A stretch of 64,000 nucleotides of DNA from Hydrogenophaga sp. BPS33 (GCF_009859475.1 NZ_CP044549.1:2790001-2854000), one strand, 5' to 3'; numbered from the stretch's first letter, positions 55,568-64,000 are shown. Numbers and translations are program-made. The notes: generated by a model from the sequence alone, not told the origin.

Positions 55568-56929
55568 TCAAGGTACTGGACGCGGCGCAACGCGGCTGGC
55601 GATGGGAGGGCTGCGGTAGTCCGGCAGCAGCTTGCACGTGTCGCCGTACGCAGCCTCGTAGCCTTTGCACAGCGCTGCCACTTTCTGCGGCGTGGGCTTG
55701 TCGTTCTTGTCGATCCAGTTCAACAGCGCGGTGAACAGGGCCGGGTACTGCGGATCGCTCAGGTAGCTGTGCTCGGATTCGTCGCTGAAGTTCTGCACCA
55801 GCAGATGGCCCGTGCCTGCGCGCTCCAGCGTGTCGCGGTAGCTCGACTCCAGTTCGACAAAGGCGGTGGGGTCGTTGATCGCATGCAACGACAACACCGG
55901 CATATGGATGCGCCCGGTCGGGTCGCTGTCTTTCGCCAGTTCGGCCACGGCGGCCGGGTCGGCGGTGTAGCGCAGCACGCCGGCGTTGAGCGCGGCGTCG
56001 TCCGTCGACCCCCTGTATTGCACGCCCGCGGTGGTGAAAGGATTGCGGTTGCCCAGCCGCAACTGCGTGAGATCGCGGAACAGCCAGGTGGCCCAGTTCA
56101 GGTGGGCGATCAACGAGCGTTCCGGGATGCGGATCACGTTGACGATGTTGGCCAGGTTGGCCCTCTGCTGCTCGGTGCGTTGCGCTGCGGGCTTGCGCAC
56201 ACCCGTGCATTCGTCCACCCGGTTGGCCAGTTCGGCGCGCGTGAGCTTGGCGTCCATCGGCAGGCCTTGCCACAGCGGGTACTGCGGCTCGTCCGGCATG
56301 GGGTGGTTCTTGCAGACGTATTGGTAGACCACGCGCAGGTCGATGCGGAAGTTGTAGGTGCTGGTGCCGCCGCCCAGCATGCCGCTGGTGAGCAGCACGC
56401 CGTCGTAGGGTCCTTTGACGGTGCCGCCGGGGCCGCTTGCAGTGGCATACAGCTCCGCACCCTTGGCCGCGACCGATCCGCCATAACTTTGCCCGTGCAG
56501 GATGGTGCGGCGTGGTGGTCCAAAGTGGGCCACGAAGTGACGGCGCAAGCGCTCGGTGTCTTCCGCTGCCATGCTCACGCCGAAACCGCCTCGGCGGTAC
56601 GAGGCGCCTGCCCAGGCGTAGCCGGCCTTGACCGTGACGGCCCAGCGCTTGAGGTCTTCCTGGCTGCGTTCGGGCTTGGCGGGGCCGGTGTCGGCAGGGC
56701 CGCCGTGCGCGTGCATCACCAGCACACCGGACCCGGGCTTCCACTGGGCGGGCAGGGCGATCCAGTAGAAACCTCCGAGCCCATCTTCGCCTGTGTAGCA
56801 GGTCGCGCCCGCAGGCACTTCACTGGGGCAGGCCCGGGGCGCGGGTGCGGTGGGTGTCTGGGCGGTGGTTGGGGCTGTGTGGAGCGCCAGCGCCGAGAAT
56901 GCCAAGCAGGCGAGAGGGTGGATGCGCAC
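55568..56929 (-). CDS. Secreted alpha/beta-hydrolase, substrate unknown
   Basis: The 453-residue protein starts with a signal peptide (IHPLACLAFSALALHTAPTTAQ). The nucleophile elbow is HGQSYGGS with Ser148; VLVMHAHGGPAD is the oxyanion-hole strand, and a late His in ESEHSYLSDP may complete the triad with the Asp of SLHAINDP. Several cysteines (Cys34, Cys44 and later ones) suit disulfides outside the cytoplasm. The start is GTG at 56929 after GAAGGAG; an in-frame extension to 56992 lacks this site. No family with known substrate was recognised; an esterase or peptidase role is possible. Confidence 0.72.
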   Translation of the reverse strand: MRIHPLACLAFSALALHTAPTTAQTPTAPAPRACPSEVPAGATCYTGEDGLGGFYWIALPAQWKPGSGVLVMHAHGGPADTGPAKPERSQEDLKRWAVTVKAGYAWAGASYRRGGFGVSMAAEDTERLRRHFVAHFGPPRRTILHGQSYGGSVAAKGAELYATASGPGGTVKGPYDGVLLTSGMLGGGTSTYNFRIDLRVVYQYVCKNHPMPDEPQYPLWQGLPMDAKLTRAELANRVDECTGVRKPAAQRTEQQRANLANIVNVIRIPERSLIAHLNWATWLFRDLTQLRLGNRNPFTTAGVQYRGSTDDAALNAGVLRYTADPAAVAELAKDSDPTGRIHMPVLSLHAINDPTAFVELESSYRDTLERAGTGHLLVQNFSDESEHSYLSDPQYPALFTALLNWIDKNDKPTPQKVAALCKGYEAAYGDTCKLLPDYRSPPIASRVAPRPVP

Positions 56930-57027
56930 TGGTGGTCTCCTTCGTGGTGTTCGGATCCATCGCACGATAGGCCTGCATTCACCCTGGGTCAAATATACTG
57001 AAACGCCACTTTCGATACGTTGAAGAT

Positions 57028-57954
57028 ATGGAGATCCGGCACCTGCGTTACTTCATGGCGGTGGCCGAGGCCGGCCACATGACGCGCGCGGCCGAGCGCC
57101 TGGGCATCCAGCAGCCGCCGCTGAGCCTGCAGATCAAGGCGCTGGAGGCCGCGTTGGGCGTGGCCCTGTTCCACCGCCATCCCAAGGGCGTGACCTTGAC
57201 CGATGCAGGGCGTTTGTTCGAGATCGAAGCGCGCCAGTTGCTGGACGACATGGCCGCCATGGAGCAGCGCATGGCCCGCGTGGCGCGAGGCGAGCTGGGC
57301 GTGCTGCACGTGGGTTTCACCAGCTCAGCGGCGGCCCACGCCTTCACGCCCGAAGCCTTGCGCGCCTGCCGCCGGGCCTGGCCGGGTATCGCGCTGTCGA
57401 TCCGCGAAGACCACGCGGCCGGCATCACGGCGGCGGTCGAGGCCGGGCGCCTGCATTGCGGATTGATCCGCGTGCCGGTCTCTCAGCCGGAGAACCTCAC
57501 CTTCGAGGTCTTGCTGCGCGAACCGGTGCTGGTGGCCTTGCCCGTGGACCATGCGTTCGCAGGCAGACGCTCATTGGTGCTGTCGGATCTGCACGAAGAT
57601 GCCTTCATTCTGGTGCGCCAACCCGGCGCCCCCGGGCTGTATGCCAATCTCCTCGCGCTCTGCGAGGCGCAGGGTTTTCGCCCGCGCATCGCGGCCGAGG
57701 TGGAGCGCATGGTGACGAGCCTCAACCTGGTGGCCGCGGGTGCGGGCATCGCGGTGGTGCCCGCCTCCATGCGCGGGTTGCATCCACATGCGGTGGTCTA
57801 TCTGCCGCTGGCCGACGGTACGCCGCTGGACGCGCCGCTCACCCTGGTCTACCGCACGGCCGACGCCACGGGCCCGGCCGCGCATTTCCTGAAGATCGCG
57901 CGCGACACCGCGCGCAAGGCACAACCACGCCCGAGACGCGGGCGGACCGCATGA
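57028..57954 (+). CDS. LysR-family regulator (BenM/CatM-like)
   Basis: The 308-residue protein has the LysR winged helix (IRHLRYFMAVAEAGHMTRAA, LGIQQPPLSLQIKALEAALG, LFHRHPKGVTLTDAG) like the group that senses aromatic-acid intermediates, and the effector domain (LGVLHVGFTSSAA, LVAAGAGIAVVPASM). The upstream gap has GAAA-N6-TTTC (57001-57014), a possible site. The stop overlaps the start of the Bug-protein gene (ATGA), so the two are cotranscribed. The hydrolase gene is divergent and may be the target. Confidence 0.87.
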   Translation: MEIRHLRYFMAVAEAGHMTRAAERLGIQQPPLSLQIKALEAALGVALFHRHPKGVTLTDAGRLFEIEARQLLDDMAAMEQRMARVARGELGVLHVGFTSSAAAHAFTPEALRACRRAWPGIALSIREDHAAGITAAVEAGRLHCGLIRVPVSQPENLTFEVLLREPVLVALPVDHAFAGRRSLVLSDLHEDAFILVRQPGAPGLYANLLALCEAQGFRPRIAAEVERMVTSLNLVAAGAGIAVVPASMRGLHPHAVVYLPLADGTPLDAPLTLVYRTADATGPAAHFLKIARDTARKAQPRPRRGRTA

Positions 57955-58931
57955 GACCCTCCCGCAGGCAAGCGTTGGCGGCGATGCTCGCGCTGGCGGG
58001 TGCTAGTCGCCCGTGGCCCGCCACGGCGCAAGCCGTGTGGCCCTCCCAAGCTCTGCGCATCATCGTGGTGTACCCACCGGGCGGGCTCAGCGATGGCATT
58101 GCGCGCTCATTGGCCGAGCGTCTGGTATGGCAGCTCGGCGTGCCGGTGCGGGTGGAGAACCGCGGTGGTGACGGTGGCAGCGTGGGCCTGCAAGCGCTGG
58201 CGCGCGCCCCCGCAGATGGACACACCCTGGCTTTCTCGGCAATCAGCCCGCTCACGCTTCGGCCGCATCTGGGGCCTGTGGCGTACGACCCTTTGCGCGA
58301 TATCGCGCCTGTGGCCAGCGTCATGTTCACCCCGGTGCTGCTGGTGGGCACGCCCGCGTTCACCGGGCGCGATTTTTCCGACGTCCTGGCGCAAGCGCGG
58401 GCCCATCCGAGCGTTTTGCGCTGGGCCACGTCCGGCGTGGCCACGGCCGGTCATCTGGTGCTGGAGCAAGTGCAGTGGGGCGCGGGTATCGCGGTGACGC
58501 ACGTGCCCTACAAGGGAGGTGGCCAGCAGCTCAACGATGCGCTGGGCGGGCAGTTCGAGCTTCTGTCCACCAATGTGGCGCCTGCGCAGTTGAGCCACGT
58601 CCGCGCTGGGCGTTTCAAGGCGCTGGCGGTCGGTGCGCCGCACCGTCTGGATGTGTTGCCGCAGGTGCCGACGTTTGCCGAGCTCGGTCTGCCGCAGGCG
58701 AACATCACCTCTCTCTTCGGCTTGTTTGCGCCGGGTGGTACCTCGCTGGAGGTGTTGGACCGCTTGAACAGGGAGATCAATGCGGCGACTCATACGCCGG
58801 CGATCCAGGAACGCCTGCTGAATTCGGACAATCTACCCGCCGTCGGTGACAGGGCTGCTTTCGTGCGCCGCATCCATGCGCAATGGCGCAGCAACCGAGC
58901 TCTCAAGAGCGTCCGCATTCGCCTTGAGTGA
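57951..58931 (+). CDS. Bug/TctC-like solute-binding protein coupled to a LysR gene
   Basis: The 326-residue protein has a twin-arginine-like signal (PSRRQALAAMLALAGAS...ATAQA) and Bug-family segments LRIIVVYPPGGLSDGIARSLAE, VRVENRGGDGGSVGLQAL and THVPYKGGGQQLNDALGG. It binds an unknown acid in the periplasm. The ATG overlaps the LysR stop by four bases. Coupling with a regulator and not with a transporter suggests a sensing or uptake role for the divergent hydrolase's product; this is inference. Confidence 0.83.
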   Translation: MRPSRRQALAAMLALAGASRPWPATAQAVWPSQALRIIVVYPPGGLSDGIARSLAERLVWQLGVPVRVENRGGDGGSVGLQALARAPADGHTLAFSAISPLTLRPHLGPVAYDPLRDIAPVASVMFTPVLLVGTPAFTGRDFSDVLAQARAHPSVLRWATSGVATAGHLVLEQVQWGAGIAVTHVPYKGGGQQLNDALGGQFELLSTNVAPAQLSHVRAGRFKALAVGAPHRLDVLPQVPTFAELGLPQANITSLFGLFAPGGTSLEVLDRLNREINAATHTPAIQERLLNSDNLPAVGDRAAFVRRIHAQWRSNRALKSVRIRLE

Positions 58932-58961
58932 CGCGATTGCCAGCATCCGGCAGAAGGGAGC

Positions 58962-59774
58962 TCAGTCTTTCAAATCGAAGCAGAAACCCGAGTACGACTC
59001 GACGTCCATCCCTTGCGCATCAGGAATTACCATGCCTTTGCCCAGGTTGTCCCAGGCGTCGCGCTTGAGATAGCCCAGCGCGGTAACCGATTCCACGAAA
59101 GTTTCGCGGGCCTGCACACGGTAGGGGCAGAAGGCAGTACCAATGCTGTTGAGTGTGAAAAACGATTGTGTCTCGTGAATGGGTGTGGTGTTGACCACAA
59201 CGCGGCGCGGCATGCGGCGCAGGCCTTTGAGCATGTCCGACAAGGTCAAGGGGAGGTACTGCAGACTGCCCGAAGCAAACAGCACGTCCTGGCCATCGAG
59301 ATCTTCATACCGGTCGGTGAAGTGCAAGGAACCCTCGGGCGCGCGCGCTTGCGCCAGTTCGCGGCCTCGGACCACAACCGCTGGCACATCGCACACGGTC
59401 CAACGGATGTCCGGCGGGAATCCGATCGCACGGCGAAAGGCGTAGTACTTCACGCCCGTGTGGCCGCCTAGATCAAAGAAGGTCCGCATGCCATCCCCCA
59501 GGGACCGAAGCAGCCAGAACATGGCAGGATAGTCCCGCGGGCTGATGGCGCTTACATAGGCGATGTTCGCAGATTCCTCGTTGTCGTAGCCCAGGTGCAG
59601 GCTGGGCGGGGCACTCGCTGCCGCCGCTTCGAACGTGTCGTAGACCCCCATGAAGAGGTTTTGATCGACGTTCTTGAGAAACCGTTGCCGATGGGCGCTT
59701 TGGCTGATGTTGCGCAGGACCGGCAGCTTGTCCAGGCGGTTGATCGCCTGATGCATCGTGTTCACCCAGGTCAT
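58962..59774 (-). CDS. TIGR04325-type methyltransferase
   Basis: The 270-residue protein has a Rossmann-type SAM site, TFFDLGGHTGVKYYAFR, and the opening pattern MGVYDTFEAAAASAP and GYDNEESANIAYV seen in the TIGR04325 methyltransferase group. The later SGSLQYLPLTLSDML and VVVNTTPIHETQSFFTLN match its second half. Members are often found with surface polysaccharide genes, but none are here. GAGAGGG precedes the ATG at 59774. The frame extends upstream to 60098 without similarity. Confidence 0.75.
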   Translation of the reverse strand: MTWVNTMHQAINRLDKLPVLRNISQSAHRQRFLKNVDQNLFMGVYDTFEAAAASAPPSLHLGYDNEESANIAYVSAISPRDYPAMFWLLRSLGDGMRTFFDLGGHTGVKYYAFRRAIGFPPDIRWTVCDVPAVVVRGRELAQARAPEGSLHFTDRYEDLDGQDVLFASGSLQYLPLTLSDMLKGLRRMPRRVVVNTTPIHETQSFFTLNSIGTAFCPYRVQARETFVESVTALGYLKRDAWDNLGKGMVIPDAQGMDVESYSGFCFDLKD

Positions 59775-59880
59775 TTTTCCCTCTCGTTGGCGTCTGTGTT
59801 GGGCGCGGGATTGCCGGGTGATTCTAGGGGGGCGCTGTCTGCACAGCCGGCAAAGGCGCCAACGGCACTGCCGATCCGCC

Positions 59881-60438
59881 TCAGCGGGAGGTCTCGCCCG
59901 CCTGCAGCGGCACGCGCCGCGCACCATTGAAACGCTTGTTCCAATAGGCCATGCGCATGTCTTCCATTCGCACCTGCGCACCGCTGCGCGGGGAGTGGAT
60001 GAATTTGCCGTCACCCACGTAGATGCCCACGTGGCTGAAGGCGCGGCGCATGGTGTTGAAGAACACCAGGTCGCCGGGTTTGAGATCGTTGCGGTCAATG
60101 GTCTGGGTGGCTGCGGCTTGCTCGTCCGAACGGCGCGGCAGGATCTTGCCCAGCGATTGTTCGTAGACGGCGCGTACGAAACCGCTGCAATCGAAGCCGG
60201 TTTCGGCGCTGTTGCCCCCGTAGAGGTAGGGCACGTCGAGGAAGGCCATGGCGTTGATGACCAGACTGGACGCTTGCTCGCTCACGGTGTCTCGCGCCTG
60301 TTGCACTTGATGGCCGAGACGAGCCATCAGGCCTTTCTCGTTGAGCAGGTTGTCCATGTCTTCATAAGCTGAGTTGCCCGGCGCGGCGTGTGCCATGACC
60401 GAAAAGCTCAACAGAAGAAGGGGTGCCCAACGCGACAT
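59881..60438 (-). CDS. NlpC/P60 family peptidase (peptidoglycan endopeptidase)
   Basis: The 185-residue protein has a signal peptide (WAPLLLLSFSVMAHAAPG) and a C-terminal NlpC/P60 domain. The triad is Cys84 (TGFDCSGFV), His136 (AFSHVGIYVGDG) and His148 (FIHSP). Such enzymes cut D-gamma-Glu-diaminopimelate bonds in cell-wall peptides. The segment between the signal and the domain (about 25-60) is charged and helical. Its closest neighbour, the methyltransferase, starts 106 bases downstream. Confidence 0.9.
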   Translation of the reverse strand: MSRWAPLLLLSFSVMAHAAPGNSAYEDMDNLLNEKGLMARLGHQVQQARDTVSEQASSLVINAMAFLDVPYLYGGNSAETGFDCSGFVRAVYEQSLGKILPRRSDEQAAATQTIDRNDLKPGDLVFFNTMRRAFSHVGIYVGDGKFIHSPRSGAQVRMEDMRMAYWNKRFNGARRVPLQAGETSR

Positions 60439-60618
60439 AGCGGCCGAGGGTATCGGCGTCGCTGCTTGAAGTCAAGCGAGATTTGGAAGGCAACCCTTTG
60501 ATTTACATGGGGTTTCGGGTCAGGTGCCATCGGTCCGGAGCGATCGCGCGTTCGTCGCCCTGCGCGACACTGCCAGAATCGGGGCTACCTCGAACCCGCC
60601 GATGTGAAAGAAAAAACC

Positions 60619-61221
60619 ATGCTGCTGGATGCAACCGATTCCCAACTCGTGCTGGTGGACTACCAAGCCCTCCTGATGCCTGTGATCTTTGAAGCCCCGC
60701 TGGTGCTGGCCAATGCCTTGCGGCTGGCGCGCACGGCGCAACTGCTGCGCGTGCCCACCTTCGGCACCGAACAGAACCCGGAGAAACTCGGATCCAACGC
60801 CGCCGAACTGCGTGGGTTGTGCCAGAAGACCTTGTCCAAGATGGCGTTCAGCGCGGCTTCTGAAGGCTTGGTCGAGTGGTTGCGGCCACCCGTCAAGCAA
60901 GGAGGGAATGCGCGCAGCCTGCCCAAACACCTGCAAAAAGCGGCGGCCGAGTCGGTTGTCGAACGCCAGACCGTGGTGGTGGCGGGGTGCGAGGCGCACG
61001 TCTGCCTGCTGCAGACGGCGCTGGAGCTGATCGAACAGGAGTTCGACGTCTGGGTCGTGACGGACGCCTGCAGCTCGCGCACCGAGCGCAACCGCGATGC
61101 CGCGTTTGACCGGCTGGCGGGCGCGGGCGCCGAGCTGGTGACCACCGAGATGGTGGCCTTCGAGTGGCTGCGCACCGCCGATCACCCGGCGTTTCGCGAC
61201 GTGCAGGCCTTGATCAAGTGA
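60619..61221 (+). CDS. Isochorismatase-fold cysteine hydrolase
   Basis: The 200-residue protein has the isochorismatase-family triad: Asp14 (QLVLVDYQ), Lys74 (TLSKMAFSA) and Cys129 in VVAGCEAHVCLLQTAL. It is near the YcaC-type hydrolases, whose substrates are mostly unknown. The ATG at 60619 follows GAAAG; a GTG at 60604 would add five residues. An insertion around residues 88-112 (PPVKQGGNARSLPKHLQKAAA) lengthens the loop before the Cys strand. It is a single gene. Confidence 0.82.
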   Translation: MLLDATDSQLVLVDYQALLMPVIFEAPLVLANALRLARTAQLLRVPTFGTEQNPEKLGSNAAELRGLCQKTLSKMAFSAASEGLVEWLRPPVKQGGNARSLPKHLQKAAAESVVERQTVVVAGCEAHVCLLQTALELIEQEFDVWVVTDACSSRTERNRDAAFDRLAGAGAELVTTEMVAFEWLRTADHPAFRDVQALIK

Positions 61222-61330
61222 AACGTCTGCGGGGCGTTTTCGGCGTGCCCCGCGGTGTCAGGCTGCCGAAAGCTGTCTGACAATAATTATGAATTCAGAT
61301 TCAACCGAACGACGCCCCGAAGGACACACC

Positions 61331-63232
61331 ATGAGCAAGCCTGAAGGCTACGCCGAGTTTTACCGCCGCTCCATCGAAGACCGCGACGCGTTCTGGAGCG
61401 AGCAGGCCGCGCTCGTGGATTGGCACAAGCCGTTCGACCGCGTGTGCAACGCCGACCAGCCCCCCTTTGTTCACTGGTTCGAGGGCGGATCAACCAACCT
61501 GTGCCACAACGCCGTGGACCGGCACCTGCCAGCGCGTGCCGACCAACCCGCCTTGATCTACGTGTCGACCGAGGTCGAGGTCGAACGCACCTACAGTTTT
61601 CGCGAGTTGCATACCGAGGTGCAACGCATGGCGGCGGTACTGCTGGGGCAGGGGGTAAAGAAGGGCGATCGGGTGTTGATCTACATGCCCATGATCCCCG
61701 AGGCGACCTTCGCCATGCTGGCCTGCGCGCGCATCGGGGCCATCCATTCGGTGGTGTTCGGCGGCTTTGCCAGCCATTCGCTGGCCAACCGCATCGACGA
61801 CGCGGAACCGGTGGTGATCGTGAGCGCGGACGCGGGTTCGCGCGGCGGCAAGGTGGTGCCCTACAAGCCCCTGCTGGACGAGGCCATTCGCCTCTCCCGC
61901 CACAAGCCGGCTTCGGTGGTCCTGGTCAACCGGGGCCTGGCGCCCATGGACCTGAGCGCGGGGCGCGACCACGACTACGCCGCGCTGCGCGATCGGCATC
62001 TGAACGACCAGGTGCCGTGCGAGTGGCTCGACGCGACCGCCATCAGTTACACCATCTACACCAGCGGTACCACGGGCAAGCCCAAGGGCGTGCAGCGCGA
62101 CACTGGCGGCTATCTGGTGGCGCTGGCCGCGAGCATGAAGCACATCTTCATGGGGCAACCTGGCGAAACTTTTTTCTCCACCAGTGACATCGGCTGGGTC
62201 GTGGGCCACAGCTACATCGTCTACGGCCCGCTGATCGCCGGCATGGCGACCATCCTGTACGAAGGCCTGCCGATCCGGCCCGACGGCGGCATCTGGTGGC
62301 GCTTGGTCGAAAAGTACAAGGTCTCGGTGATGTTCAGCGCGCCCACGGCGGTGCGCGTGCTCAAGAAGCAGGACCCGGCCTATCTGAAGCAGTACGACCT
62401 CTCCAGCCTCAAAAGCTTGTTCCTCGCGGGCGAGCCGCTGGACGAGCCGACCGCGCGCTGGATCAGCGAGAGCCTGGGTGTGCCCATCATCGACAACTAC
62501 TGGCAGACCGAGAGCGGCTGGCCGATCCTGACCATTGCCAATGGCGTGGAGAAGAAGCCCAGCAAGTTCGGCAGCCCGGGTGTGCCCATGTACGGCTACA
62601 ACGTCAAGCTGCTGCACGAGTCGACCGGTGAAGAGCTGACCGGTGCGAATCAAAAGGGTGTGGTCGTGATCGACGGGCCGACGCCACCGGGCTTCATGCA
62701 GACGGTGTGGAAGGACGACGCGCGATTCGTCCAGACGTACTGGAAAAGCATTCCCGACAGGCTGGTCTACAGCACGTTCGATTGGGGCATTCGCGACGAC
62801 GACGGCTATTTCTACATCCTGGGGCGCACCGATGACGTGATCAACGTCGCCGGCCACCGCCTGGGCACGCGCGAGATCGAAGAGAGCATCTCCAGCCATG
62901 CCAATGTGGCCGAGGTTGCAGTGGTGGGCGTCGCAGACACGCTCAAGGGGCAGGTTGCCATGGCCTTTGTGGTCGCCAAGGACGCTTCGGCGCTGGGTGA
63001 TGAGTCCAGCCGCCTGAAGCTGGAGGGCGAGATCATGAAACGCGTGGACGAGCAGCTCGGCGCGGTGGCGCGTCCGTCGCGGGTGCGTTTCGTGACCTTG
63101 CTGCCCAAGACGCGCAGCGGGAAATTGTTGCGCCGCGCCATCCAGGCGGTGTGCGAAGGCCGCGACCCGGGGGACCTCACGACCATGGACGATCCCAGCG
63201 CGCTACAACAGATCAGCGACTCATTCCGCTGA
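61331..63232 (+). CDS. prpE: Propionyl-CoA synthetase (propionate-CoA ligase)
   Basis: The 633-residue enzyme is an acetyl-CoA-synthetase-like ligase close to PrpE, which activates propionate for the methylcitrate cycle. It shows the phosphate loop YTSGTTGKPKGVQRD, DIGWVVGHSYIVYGPL, DNYWQTESGWPIL and GRTDDVINVAGHRLGT, and the C-terminal catalytic Lys in LPKTRSGKLLRRAI. Length is right for PrpE. AAGGA precedes the ATG at 61331; a start at 61289 would add 14 residues. Specificity for propionate is by family likeness; another short acid is possible. A weak CCCCG/CGGGG hairpin follows. Confidence 0.87.
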   Translation: MSKPEGYAEFYRRSIEDRDAFWSEQAALVDWHKPFDRVCNADQPPFVHWFEGGSTNLCHNAVDRHLPARADQPALIYVSTEVEVERTYSFRELHTEVQRMAAVLLGQGVKKGDRVLIYMPMIPEATFAMLACARIGAIHSVVFGGFASHSLANRIDDAEPVVIVSADAGSRGGKVVPYKPLLDEAIRLSRHKPASVVLVNRGLAPMDLSAGRDHDYAALRDRHLNDQVPCEWLDATAISYTIYTSGTTGKPKGVQRDTGGYLVALAASMKHIFMGQPGETFFSTSDIGWVVGHSYIVYGPLIAGMATILYEGLPIRPDGGIWWRLVEKYKVSVMFSAPTAVRVLKKQDPAYLKQYDLSSLKSLFLAGEPLDEPTARWISESLGVPIIDNYWQTESGWPILTIANGVEKKPSKFGSPGVPMYGYNVKLLHESTGEELTGANQKGVVVIDGPTPPGFMQTVWKDDARFVQTYWKSIPDRLVYSTFDWGIRDDDGYFYILGRTDDVINVAGHRLGTREIEESISSHANVAEVAVVGVADTLKGQVAMAFVVAKDASALGDESSRLKLEGEIMKRVDEQLGAVARPSRVRFVTLLPKTRSGKLLRRAIQAVCEGRDPGDLTTMDDPSALQQISDSFR

Positions 63233-63297
63233 GGGGCGGGCTCACCCCGAGAGCGGGGCTGATTTCGCTCGCGGACGATGGCCGCGTGGGTTCGATG

Positions 63298-63316
63298 TAA
63301 GTATCATTCATGCTTA
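63298..63316. promoter_or_regulatory. Candidate ArsR operator
   Basis: TAAGTAT (63298-63304), spacer CATTC, ATGCTTA (63310-63316) is a 7-bp inverted repeat with one mismatch, 24 bases ahead of the chosen ArsR start. AT-rich dyads of this size are typical sites of ArsR repressors. Confidence 0.5.
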
Positions 63317-63339
63317 TATTCACACGAGCGACACAAGCC

Positions 63340-63714
63340 ATGGAACAAATGATCGCGTCCGAAGGCCAGGTGGAAAAAGTCCGCGTGTTCGAGCTCGCGG
63401 CCGAGCTCTTCGGGGTGCTCGCCACCCCCATGCGGCTGCGCATCCTGAGCGCGCTCTGTGACACGGAAAAGTCCGTCTCCCAGCTGTTGCAGGAAATCGA
63501 CACGACGCAGCCCAATTTGTCGCAGCACCTGAACCTGCTCTACAGGGCCGGTGTGCTGGCCAAGCGCAAGGAAGGCACGCAGGTGATCTACCGTGTGCAA
63601 AGCGAAAAGGCGGTCACGCTGTGCCGCACGGTGTGCACGCAGATCGCAATCGAGATGGACGAGCCCAGTTCCGTGCCGGCCTCCGAGCGGCTCTCGCCCC
63701 GCGCTTCTTCCTGA
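63340..63714 (+). CDS. ArsR-family winged-helix repressor
   Basis: The 124-residue protein has the ArsR winged helix (VLATPMRLRILSALCDTEKSVSQLL, then TTQPNLSQHLNLLYRAGVLAKRKEGTQVIYRV). Cysteines are Cys40 in the second helix and Cys95 and Cys99 in the last helix. A Cys pair at these two helices is known from the persulfide sensors SqrR and BigR, while the ELCVC metal motif is absent. The ATG at 63340 is chosen over 63310 because the latter lies in the operator-like dyad. Its target is unknown. Confidence 0.85.
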   Translation: MEQMIASEGQVEKVRVFELAAELFGVLATPMRLRILSALCDTEKSVSQLLQEIDTTQPNLSQHLNLLYRAGVLAKRKEGTQVIYRVQSEKAVTLCRTVCTQIAIEMDEPSSVPASERLSPRASS

Positions 63715-63883
63715 CGGAAGTCGCATCTTGTTGCACGAGGGCATCGCGACGGTGGCACAATCGCCCGCTGCAGTCAGGTCCTTCCACAGTCACTGTCGCA
63801 TCCGCCTAACGGTCCAGCCGTGCCGCGGAAGGTTTTTCTAACCAGCTTATGTTTCCTGAAGGGAAACGGAGGTCAGCGGATTT

Positions 63884-64000
63884 ATGAGCGATTCCCAATC
63901 GAACGGGGGCAACGTGTATGTTGCCTACAAGGGCAACTCGTACCTCTTCGGCGGCAACGCGCCGTACGTGGAAGAGATGTACGAAAACTACCTGGACAAC
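63884..64000 (+). CDS. sucA: 2-oxoglutarate dehydrogenase E1, first 39 codons (runs off the window)
   Basis: Only the N-terminus is present. It has the 2-oxoglutarate dehydrogenase start pattern, with SYLFGGNAPYVEEMYENYL, the peripheral E2-binding segment of betaproteobacterial SucA/OdhA. CGGAGG lies 11 bases ahead of the ATG. The 169-base gap before it carries a TTTCC/GGAAA hairpin (63851-63866) but no clear promoter. The enzyme decarboxylates 2-oxoglutarate in the citric acid cycle. Confidence 0.88.
   Translation, partial: MSDSQSNGGNVYVAYKGNSYLFGGNAPYVEEMYENYLDN

Overview
The window looks like chromosomal DNA of a GC-rich betaproteobacterium, most likely of the Comamonadaceae (Hydrogenophaga/Acidovorax/Variovorax-like). 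The grounds are high GC with many GTG starts, a PhaR regulator of polyhydroxyalkanoate metabolism, three Bug/TctC-type solute-binding proteins, the block from rpsB to rnhB in the order usual for Burkholderiales, and a dihydrolipoamide dehydrogenase carrying its own lipoyl domain. Species cannot be decided from the sequence alone.

Layout. 1-4543 (minus): the start of ubiX, then a four-gene catabolic operon (CoA-transferase, crotonase-fold protein, quinone oxidoreductase, Bug solute-binding protein) read away from a divergent LysR gene (4699-5646). 5795-7894: phaR and rimO. 8050-14397: a six-gene operon for a catabolic acyl-CoA carboxylase with a free-standing 75-residue biotinyl carrier, a FadR-type GntR regulator, a CaiB-type CoA-transferase, a carboxyltransferase, a Bug protein and a biotin carboxylase. 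14527-18518: tRNA-Leu(CAG), RNase R, a class I glutamine amidotransferase and a YggT membrane protein. 18570-19770: an IS110-family element with a possible bridge-RNA region. 19809-22707 (minus): NAD(P)H-hydrate repair enzyme and a DadA-like oxidoreductase.

22845-38233: a long, tightly packed core block, rpsB-tsf-pyrH-frr-uppS-cdsA-dxr-rseP-bamA-skp-lpxD-fabZ-lpxA-lpxB-rnhB-SPOUT methyltransferase. It joins translation, UMP synthesis, isoprenoid and phospholipid precursors, outer-membrane protein assembly and lipid A synthesis. 38403-42851: carAB. 42975-43805: a two-domain CesT-like protein. 43803-43909: a 107-bp palindromic repeat. 44010-45792: greA, a DUF4149 protein and folD.

45882-55512: a FixJ-type response regulator and a large PAS histidine kinase, divergent from the pyruvate dehydrogenase operon aceE-aceF-lpd. 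55568-63232: accessory genes (secreted alpha/beta hydrolase, LysR with a Bug protein, a TIGR04325 methyltransferase, a NlpC/P60 peptidase, an isochorismatase-fold hydrolase) and prpE. The window ends with an ArsR regulator and the first 39 codons of sucA.

The least explained parts are the split-biotin carboxylase operon and its operator, the crotonase-fold protein lacking both usual glutamates, the palindromic element that supplies the stop codons of two unrelated genes, the IS110 noncoding end, the tandem CesT-like protein, and the terminator hairpin in the greA leader. I found no CRISPR array, prophage, plasmid origin or secretion-system cluster.
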